Source: Micromonospora craniellae
GTDB taxonomy: Bacteria > Actinomycetota > Actinomycetes > Mycobacteriales > Micromonosporaceae
Reading direction: 5' to 3'
DNA length: 64,000 nt
NCBI RefSeq assembly: GCF_014764405.1
Contig: NZ_CP061725.1
Coordinates: 558,001-622,000 of the forward strand
Shown: positions 58,521 to 64,000 of the stretch, piece after piece
Numbering within the stretch: position 1 is the first letter of the stretch
Layout: each line of letters opens with the position of its first letter
The notes under the pieces: model-generated
Told to the model about the DNA's origin: nothing
Databases searched by the model: none
The model's input: only the letters and a program-made list of their open reading frames with translations
Program-made: the position numbers and the translations under genes

Positions 58521-58880
58521 ATGACGGAGATCGTGGTGCGGCGGGGCGGGGTGGCGGGACAGCCGGTCGGCGCACTGGTGGTGGGCGGCGCCACCGAGTA
58601 CGTGCCACCCGCCACCGAGCCCGAGCTGTAGGTGAACCTGCTGGTCACCGACCGGGCGTACGCCGGGGCCGGGATCGGTGGCCGGTTGCTGGCGCACGCC
58701 GCCGAGCTGGCCCGGGAACGCGGTGTCGGGCTGCTGCGGGTGGACTGTTACGCGGGCGACGACGGCGCGCTGGTGCGCTGGTACGAACGGCAGGGCTTCA
58801 CCGCCACCGACCCGTTCACGGTGCCCCGACCGGACGGCGCACAGTGGCCGGGGCAGGTGCTGACCCGCCGTCTCGACTGA
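58521..58880 (+). pseudogene. GNAT acetyltransferase with N-terminal deletion and nonsense codon
   Basis: MTEIVVRRGGVA is followed at once by GQPVGALVVGGATEYVPPATEPEL, a TAG stop (58629-58631), then in the same frame VNLLVTDRAYAGAGIGGRLLAHAAELARERGV to the end RRLD. Intact GNATs have about 50 more residues between the first two segments and a Tyr codon (TAC) where TAG stands. A GTG just after the TAG could restart an 82-residue protein containing motif A, but without the N-terminal half of the fold. Confidence 0.75.
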
Positions 58881-58928
58881 GTCGTCCCCGCCGCCCTGCG
58901 GCTCGCCCTCGATCGGGGCCGGAGTGGA

Positions 58929-59897
58929 TCAGCCGGCCTGGCCGCGGAGCTTCGGCAGCACCCGATCGCCGAACGCGTCCAGGAACGGCCGCTGCTCCTG
59001 CCCGACGTGGTGCAGCGCGATCTGGTCGAAGCCGAGGTCGATGTACTCCTCCAACCAGCCCACGTGCCGGCCCAGGTCGGCGGAGATGTTGACCACCTCG
59101 GCGAGGCGGCTCATCGGCACCTCGGCGGAGACCACGTCGAAGTGTTCCGGGGTGTCCAGGTCCCAGCAGACCGGCGGGGCGAAGACGTTGCTGCGCCACT
59201 GGTCGTACGCGAGCGCCTCGGCGTCGGCCTGGTCGGGCGCCCAACTCAGGTGCACCTGGAGATGCACCGGCCCGCGCCCGCCGGCCTCCCGGTACGCCTC
59301 GATCATCCGGCGCAGGTGCTCGACCGGCGCGTTGACGGTGATCAGGCCGTCCGCCCACTCGGCGCACCAGCGCGCGGTCTCGACGCTGACCGCCGCGCCG
59401 ACCAGGGCCGGCGGTTGCTCGGGGCGGCTCCACAGTCGAGCCCGGTCCACGCGTACCAGGCCGTCGTGGCTGACCTCCTCACCGGCGAGCAGCGCGCGGA
59501 TGACGTCGACGCACTCACGCAGCCGGGCGTTGCGGACGTCCTTGCGCGGCCAGACCTCGCCGGTGATGTGCTCGTTGGCGGCCTCACCGGAGCCGAGGGC
59601 GGCCCAGAACCTCCCCGGGTACATCGCACCGAGGGTGCCGATCGCCTGGGCGATGATCGCCGGGTGGTAGCGCTGCCCGGGCGCGTTGACGACCCCGAAG
59701 GACAGGTCGGTGGCCTGGAGCGCGGAGCCGAGCCAGGACCAGGCGTATCCGGAGTGGCCCTGGCGCTCGCTCCACGGCGCGAAGTGGTCGGAGCACATAG
59801 CCGCGTCGAAGCCGACCCGCTCGGCGTGGATCACCGCTTCCAGCAGCGCGCGCGGGTGGATCTGCTCGTGAGAGGCGTGGAAGCCGATCGCCGTCAT
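58929..59897 (-). CDS. F420-dependent LLM-class oxidoreductase (TIGR03885-like)
   Basis: Luciferase-like TIM barrel of 322 residues: MTAIGFHASHEQIHPRALLEAVIHAERVGFDAAMCSDHFAPW, YAWSWLGSALQAT, GRFWAALGSGEAANEHITGE and the end FDQIALHHVGQEQRPFLDAFGDRVLP. These match the non-F420-binding-site-diverged TIGR03885 branch of F420 enzymes common in actinobacteria; substrate unknown. ATG start. Second F420-type enzyme in the window. Confidence 0.87.
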   Translation of the reverse strand: MTAIGFHASHEQIHPRALLEAVIHAERVGFDAAMCSDHFAPWSERQGHSGYAWSWLGSALQATDLSFGVVNAPGQRYHPAIIAQAIGTLGAMYPGRFWAALGSGEAANEHITGEVWPRKDVRNARLRECVDVIRALLAGEEVSHDGLVRVDRARLWSRPEQPPALVGAAVSVETARWCAEWADGLITVNAPVEHLRRMIEAYREAGGRGPVHLQVHLSWAPDQADAEALAYDQWRSNVFAPPVCWDLDTPEHFDVVSAEVPMSRLAEVVNISADLGRHVGWLEEYIDLGFDQIALHHVGQEQRPFLDAFGDRVLPKLRGQAG

Positions 59898-59929
59898 GCC
59901 GGCGTTCCCTACCCACGCCGGGCCGGATG

Positions 59930-59985
59930 TAAGCAGGGGTCCCCTGCTAACGCCTGGTGTATAGGAAGGGCCCCCTCCTTACACC
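59930..59985. repeat. Two adjacent short palindromes (REP-like)
   Basis: AGCAGGGGTCCCCTGCT is a perfect 17-bp palindrome with a central T; 9 bases later TGTATAGGAAGGG..CCCCTCCTTACA forms a second imperfect one. TAAGNAGGGGNCCCC-type sequences are, from memory, a frequent Micromonospora intergenic motif. They lie between two minus-strand genes and may also terminate the dehydrogenase transcript. Confidence 0.65.
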
Positions 59986-60007
59986 CGGGGCACACCGGCG
60001 GTGCCGG

Positions 60008-61420
60008 CTACTCGGCGTGCGCGCCGGCACCGGCGGTGGCCGCGCCCTCGCCGACCCAGACGGTCTTGACGTTGCAGAACTCGTGCATGCCCTGCGCCGA
60101 CAACTCCCGGCCGTAGCCGGAGTTCTTCACCCCACCGAAGGGCAGCTCCGGGTACGAGGTGGTCATGCCGTTGACGAAGACGGCCCCCGCGTCCAGGTCG
60201 GTGGCGAAGCGCTCCTGCTCCTGCGCGTCACGCGTCCAGGCGTTCGAGCCGAGCCCGTACGAGGTGCCGTTGGCCACCTCGATCGCCTCGTCGTACGACG
60301 AGACCCGGTACAGCCCGGCGACCGGCCCGAACACCTCCTCGCTCCACATCCGCATGTCCGGCCGCAGGTCGGTGACCACGGTCGGCGGATAGAACCAGCC
60401 GTCACCGGTCGGCTTCTCACCGCCGCAGAGCACGGTGGCTCCCTTGTCGACAGCGTCGCGTACCTGGGCGTCGACCTCGTCGCGACCCCGCTCGGAGGCG
60501 AGCGGGCCGACGTCGGTGTCGCCGTCCATCGGGTCACCGACCCGCAACGCCGACATCCGGTGCGCGAACGCCTCGGCGAACACGTCGTACACGTCGGCGT
60601 GCACGATGAACCGCTTGGCCGCGATGCAGGACTGGCCGTTGTTCTGGCAGCGGGCGGTGGTGGCCACCTCGGCGGCGAGTTCCACGTCGGCCGAGGGCAT
60701 CACCACGAAGGGGTCGCTGCCGCCCAGTTCCAGCACGGTCTTCTTGAGTTCCCGACCGGCGATCTGGGCGATCGAGCGGCCAGCGGGCTCGCTGCCGGTG
60801 AGCGTGGCGGCCCGCACCCGGGGGTCGCTCAGGATCCGGTTGACGGCGTCGGAGCCGACCAGCAGCGTGGTGAAGGCCCCCTCGGGGAAGCCGGCCCGGC
60901 GGAACACGTTCTCCAACAGCAGCGCGGTCTGCGGCACGTTGGAGGCGTGTTTGAGCAACCCGGTGTTGCCGGCCATCAACGCCGGTGCGGCGAACCGGAC
61001 GACCTGCCAGAGCGGGAAGTTCCACGGCATCACCGCCAACACCGGCCCGATCGGCTGGTAGCGGACGAACGCCCGGGTCGCGGAGACCGCCGACGCGTCG
61101 GCCGGGCGGTCGGCCAGGAACTCGGCGGCGTGCCGGGCGTAGAACCGGCAGGCGGCGGCACACTTGGTCACCTCGGCCTTTGACGCGGCGAAGGTCTTGC
61201 CCATCTCGGTGGTCATCAGCCGGGCGATCTCGTCCCGCTCCGCGTCCAGCAGGTCCGCCGCCGCCTCCAGCCACCGACCGCGCTGCGCGATCGAGGTCGA
61301 CCGCAGGTCCCGGTACGCCAGATCGGTCCGCTCGATCGCCGCGTCGACCTGCGCGTCGGACATCGCCTCGTACGTCTTGAGCACCTGTCCGGTCCGGGGG
61401 TCGGTGGTGGCGATGGACAT
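60008..61420 (-). CDS. NAD(P)-dependent succinate-semialdehyde dehydrogenase family enzyme
   Basis: Aldehyde dehydrogenase of 470 residues in the succinate-semialdehyde dehydrogenase branch: SIATTDPRTGQVLKTYEAMSD, VLAVMPWNFPLWQVVRFAAPALMAGNTGLLKHASN, TGSEPAGRSIAQ, catalytic Glu in VLELGGSDPFVV and Cys in CQNNGQSCIAAKRFI, and PELPFGGVKNSGYGREL. It would oxidise succinate semialdehyde to succinate. The ATG is chosen since GGGAG lies 8 bases upstream; a GTG six codons earlier overlaps the upstream stop as GTGA and is an alternative. Confidence 0.92.
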   Translation of the reverse strand: MSIATTDPRTGQVLKTYEAMSDAQVDAAIERTDLAYRDLRSTSIAQRGRWLEAAADLLDAERDEIARLMTTEMGKTFAASKAEVTKCAAACRFYARHAAEFLADRPADASAVSATRAFVRYQPIGPVLAVMPWNFPLWQVVRFAAPALMAGNTGLLKHASNVPQTALLLENVFRRAGFPEGAFTTLLVGSDAVNRILSDPRVRAATLTGSEPAGRSIAQIAGRELKKTVLELGGSDPFVVMPSADVELAAEVATTARCQNNGQSCIAAKRFIVHADVYDVFAEAFAHRMSALRVGDPMDGDTDVGPLASERGRDEVDAQVRDAVDKGATVLCGGEKPTGDGWFYPPTVVTDLRPDMRMWSEEVFGPVAGLYRVSSYDEAIEVANGTSYGLGSNAWTRDAQEQERFATDLDAGAVFVNGMTTSYPELPFGGVKNSGYGRELSAQGMHEFCNVKTVWVGEGAATAGAGAHAE

Positions 61421-61434
61421 CAGGACTTCTCCCG

Positions 61435-61698
61435 TCACTCGAAGAGCGAGTGCCGTACACCGGGTTCCTCGCGACGGCGGGCGGCACGACGACGTTGGAT
61501 GACGGCCAGGTCGACGACGGCGATCACCGCGAAGACGACGCAGACCACACCCAACCAGGCCACGTCGGCACGGAACGCCAGCACCGCGAAGACGACCATG
61601 CTGACGAGCCCGAAGCCGGCCAGCACGAGCCTCAGGTTGAGCGCGCTGTACGCGTGGCCGACCGTGCCTCGGGCACGTCGGGGCTGTGATCGGGTCAT
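61435..61698 (-). CDS. Small two-helix membrane protein (DUF6343-like)
   Basis: An 87-residue protein: basic head MTRSQPRRARG, then GTVGHAYSALNLRLVLAGFGLVSMVVFAVLAF (first helix), a second helix WLGVVCVVFAVIAVVDLAVI, and a strongly basic tail (QRRRAARRREEPG). The SALNLRL-FGL pattern resembles DUF6343, a small actinobacterial membrane family; I am only moderately sure. It precedes and is coupled to the dehydrogenase gene. Confidence 0.7.
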   Translation of the reverse strand: MTRSQPRRARGTVGHAYSALNLRLVLAGFGLVSMVVFAVLAFRADVAWLGVVCVVFAVIAVVDLAVIQRRRAARRREEPGVRHSLFE

Positions 61699-61938
61699 CG
61701 TCCCCACCTACCCGGCCGGGCCGACGCTAACCGTCGTCGCTGGTTCCGGTGGTGCGTTGCGTGACATCGACGGCCCGCGACGGCCGGGCTGCACGGCCAC
61801 CGGGTCCCGTAGCGCATAGCACGTAGCTTCGGGCCACCGCAGGCATCTGCCGCATCTCCGACACCAGCACGGGAGCACCGCCCACGCCACGCGTAGAGTC
61901 ACCATGCTGTTGCTGTGTGCTGTGAGGCTGGGGAACTC

Positions 61939-62793
61939 ATGCCTAAACGCTGGACCACCGCCGTGGTCAGCCTGCTCGCACTGGTCGCGCTCGCCTGCGA
62001 GGCCGGCGCGGAACCGACACCACGGCCCAGCGACGGTGGCACACCCCGGCCCGGCTCGCCCAAGGTTGTCGCGGCACTCGGCGACTCGATCACCACCGGC
62101 TTCGGCTCCTGCCTGGTCCTGACCTCGTGCGAGCGCAACTCCTGGTCCACCGGGGACGGCCTGCGGGTGGACAGCCACTACCACCGACTGGTGGACCGCA
62201 ACCCCAGGCTGCGCGGCAACGCCCACAACCACGCCCGTCCGGGCGCGCGGGCCGCCGCGCTGGCCGGGCAGGCCGAGCGGGCGGTACGCGACCGCGCCGA
62301 CTACGTGACCGTGCTGATCGGCGCCAACGACGCCTGCCGGGGCACGATCGACGCGATGACCCCGGTGAAGGAGTTCCGGGCCGAGATCGACCGGGGGCTG
62401 CGGGTGCTGCGCGAGGGCCGCCCGAAGGCACGGGTGCTGGTGGTCAGCATTCCGGACCTGTACCGGCTCTGGGAGGTCGGGCACGACGACTCGCGGGCGG
62501 CCCGGGCCTGGCGACGCGGTGTCTGCCCGGCACTGCTGGCCGACGCGACCTCGGACGCCCCCGCCGACCGGGCCCGCCGGGCGGAGTTCCGGGAGCGGAT
62601 CAACGCGTACAACAGCCAACTTCGCGCGGCCTGCCGGGCGTACGGCTCCCGGTGCCGCCACGACGGCGGGGCGGTGCACCGGGTGCGCTTCGACCTGAAG
62701 CTGGTCAACGGGTTGGACTACTTCCACCCCAACACCGCCGGCCAGTCCCGCCTCGCCGAGGTGACCTGGCGCTCCGCCGGCTACGCGGACTGA
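61939..62793 (+). CDS. SGNH/GDSL hydrolase, lipoprotein
   Basis: Extracellular esterase/lipase-like SGNH hydrolase of 284 residues. The N-terminus has a lipobox LVALAC (Cys about residue 20), so it is likely membrane-anchored. Block I AALGDSITTGFGS carries the catalytic Ser, block III VLIGANDACRG the Asn, and the C-terminal GLDYFHPNTAGQSRLAEVTW contains the Asp-x-x-His pair. Four or more Cys suggest disulphides. ATG after GGGGAACTC. Substrate unknown. Confidence 0.88.
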   Translation: MPKRWTTAVVSLLALVALACEAGAEPTPRPSDGGTPRPGSPKVVAALGDSITTGFGSCLVLTSCERNSWSTGDGLRVDSHYHRLVDRNPRLRGNAHNHARPGARAAALAGQAERAVRDRADYVTVLIGANDACRGTIDAMTPVKEFRAEIDRGLRVLREGRPKARVLVVSIPDLYRLWEVGHDDSRAARAWRRGVCPALLADATSDAPADRARRAEFRERINAYNSQLRAACRAYGSRCRHDGGAVHRVRFDLKLVNGLDYFHPNTAGQSRLAEVTWRSAGYAD

Positions 62794-62819
62794 CGCGCCG
62801 ACGGCTCCGGTCCCTCCGT

Positions 62820-63575
62820 CTACTCCGGAGAGATGCGGGGCGCCGGGATGGGCGGGCCCTCCGGTCGGCGGTACATGGCCCGGGAGCGTTCGGCCAGCCC
62901 CTTGGTGGCCGAGGAGTTGGCCCAGGTGCCGAGCACGATCGCGGCGCCGGGCACCACCTTGGCGAAGAGTCGCTTCGCGGCGCGTACGCCGGCCATCTGG
63001 GCGAGCCGTACGCCCAGCCGCAGCATCACCCGGCCCAGCGCCTGCTGCCCGCCACCGCCGCCGAACAACGCGCCGGCCCGCTCCCGCCCGGCCGCCACCC
63101 CCAGCGCCAGTCGGGCACTCGCCGCCACCTTGTGCACCTTCTGCAGCACCAGCAGGTCGGCGGCGCGGTCGGGATGTGTCGGGTCCACCCCGTACGCGGC
63201 AGCGATGTGCAGCACCATCCGGGCCTGGGTCCAGGCCAGCACCCCCACGTCGATCACCGCGCCGGGCAGTCCGGCGGCACCGGAGACGGCACCGGAGAGC
63301 CGCGCCCGGTTGACGAACCGGCGTACCGCCTGCTCCGCGATGGCCTCCTCGGTGGCGCGCGGGTGGTCGGCGCGGACCTGCCGGGCCCACCGCGCCGCCT
63401 CTGGCCCGAGCCGGCGCACCGCCTCCATCGCCAGGTGCTCCGGCGCGTACTGCGGATCCTGACGCATCCGGTCCCAGAGTCTGGCCGGCGGGGCCTCGAC
63501 GGCCTCGCCCTCGGACGCCGGCCCGGCCGGCGCCGGGGTGACGGGCTGGCCGTCGGCGGGGACGGAATCGCTCAT
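62820..63575 (-). CDS. EcsC family protein
   Basis: A 251-residue protein with a disordered Pro/Ala N-terminus and an EcsC-like helical domain (residues about 55-225): RRFVNRARLSGAVSGAAGLPGAVIDVGVLAWTQARMVLHIAAAYGVDP, LLVLQKVHKVA, and MAGVRAAKRLFAKVVPGAAIVLGTWANSSATKGLAERS. EcsC is linked to ABC export and envelope functions in Bacillus; the role here is unknown. ATG start with GGGAGAGC upstream. Confidence 0.85.
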   Translation of the reverse strand: MSDSVPADGQPVTPAPAGPASEGEAVEAPPARLWDRMRQDPQYAPEHLAMEAVRRLGPEAARWARQVRADHPRATEEAIAEQAVRRFVNRARLSGAVSGAAGLPGAVIDVGVLAWTQARMVLHIAAAYGVDPTHPDRAADLLVLQKVHKVAASARLALGVAAGRERAGALFGGGGGQQALGRVMLRLGVRLAQMAGVRAAKRLFAKVVPGAAIVLGTWANSSATKGLAERSRAMYRRPEGPPIPAPRISPE

Positions 63576-63769
63576 CGCTCTCCCTTCGGGTGCTTCCCTC
63601 CATGTGTACCCCGCGGCGGCAACGCGGTACCCCGGTCGGTTGTTGCTACACCGATGCCGGGCCGAACGGCCCGCCGCAACAGGAATGCATCAGGATGACG
63701 GGTACGTTCTGGCGATCGGGACGCCGTCAACCCGGCGACCCGTGACGCGCAACCAGGGAGGCCGCACCG

Positions 63770-64000
63770 GTGCTCGACCCACACGAGCTCTACGAACTCA
63801 CCGACGATCTGCCCGAACTCGGTCAACCGGTCCTGATCCAGGCCCTCACCGGCTTCGTCGACGCCGGCAACGCCAGCCGGCTGGCCCGCGAACAGCTGCT
63901 CACATCGCTGGACGCCCGCCCGATCGCCCGGTTCGACCTCGACCAGTTGTTCGACTACCGCTCCCGTCGCCCGGTGATGACCTTCGTCGAGGACCACTGG
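63770..64000 (+). CDS. PAC2 family protein, N-terminal part (runs off the right edge)
   Basis: The first 77 residues of a PAC2-family protein: MLDPHELYELTDDLPELGQPVLIQALTGFVDAGNASRLAREQLL, IARFDLDQLFDYRSRRPVMTFVEDHW. PAC2 relates to proteasome assembly chaperones; actinobacterial members are of unknown role. The GTG start has GGGAGG 9 bases upstream. Truncated by the window end. Confidence 0.85.
   Translation, partial: MLDPHELYELTDDLPELGQPVLIQALTGFVDAGNASRLAREQLLTSLDARPIARFDLDQLFDYRSRRPVMTFVEDHW

Noticed and set aside
1..64000. tRNA, rRNA and known riboswitches
   Set aside because: No T-loop/CCA-type segments, rRNA stretches or recognisable riboswitch cores were seen by eye; a covariance-model search would be needed to exclude them fully.

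Overview
The window is very G+C-rich actinobacterial chromosome, almost certainly from Micromonospora or a close relative in the Micromonosporaceae. This rests on the coding style (many GTG starts, GC-rich third positions), on actinobacterial families (DUF397 with DUF5753/XRE regulators, GPP34, DUF1206, DUF4235, F420-dependent luciferase-like enzymes, a SigB/F/G-type sigma factor), and on short palindromic intergenic elements of a kind I associate with that genus. No rRNA, tRNA, CRISPR array, prophage or recognisable secondary-metabolite core gene was seen.

Layout. 1-7.2 kb: start of thrS, a YcnI-like secreted protein, a response regulator/histidine kinase pair, an adenosine-deaminase-family gene, a complete IS982-type insertion and an aldo/keto reductase. 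7.2-13.4 kb: a cold-shock gene, a three-gene envelope-stress operon (holin-like, DUF3618, DUF4235), an MscS channel, a DUF1206 membrane protein, a lipoprotein and a GH3 hydrolase whose start region is tandemly repeated. 13.7-18.5 kb: a tiny membrane protein, an F420 oxidoreductase, RecQ and a decayed drug-efflux locus (drrA/drrB remnants with a frameshifted TetR gene). 18.5-27.1 kb: one tightly overlapping minus-strand block containing topoisomerase IB and a seven-gene heptose/glycosyltransferase operon (GmhB-GT9 fusion, two GT4-like transferases, GmhA, HldE, an SDR, a GT9). 27.3-31.8 kb: SRPBCC protein, polyprenol-phosphate mannose synthase-like GT2, FAD oxidoreductase, aldehyde dehydrogenase. 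31.9-37 kb: small stress/envelope proteins (ChaB/Rho-N, BrkB, DUF2795, SRPBCC, hypotheticals, a TM-helix channel). 37-42.6 kb: a PAS-GAF-PP2C-ATPase phosphatase, an FAD enzyme, a GH6 cellulase, a stress protein. 42.7-49.1 kb: a DUF397 gene beside a broken XRE gene, hypothetical genes, a pirin/MarR pair, a GNAT pseudogene, a sigma factor. 49.2-55.5 kb: GNAT/APC permease, GPP34, an intact XRE-DUF5753/DUF397 pair, a graveyard of transposase fragments, a PP2C phosphatase. 55.7-64 kb: a GH9 cellulase, a GNAT pseudogene, an F420 enzyme, succinate-semialdehyde dehydrogenase, an SGNH lipoprotein, an EcsC-like protein and the start of a PAC2 gene.

How the genes work together. Two secreted cellulases (GH6-CBM2 and CBM4-GH9-CBM2), 15 kb apart, are each preceded by the 14-bp CebR-type palindrome, which suggests shared control by cello-oligosaccharides. 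The heptose operon encodes the kinase/adenylyltransferase, isomerase and phosphatase needed for ADP-D,D-heptose plus four glycosyltransferase domains, but no HldD-type epimerase. In a Gram-positive cell without LPS this implies an uncharacterised heptose-containing glycan, and it is the strongest candidate for an undescribed system here. At least eight genes are visibly broken by deletions, frameshifts or a nonsense codon.
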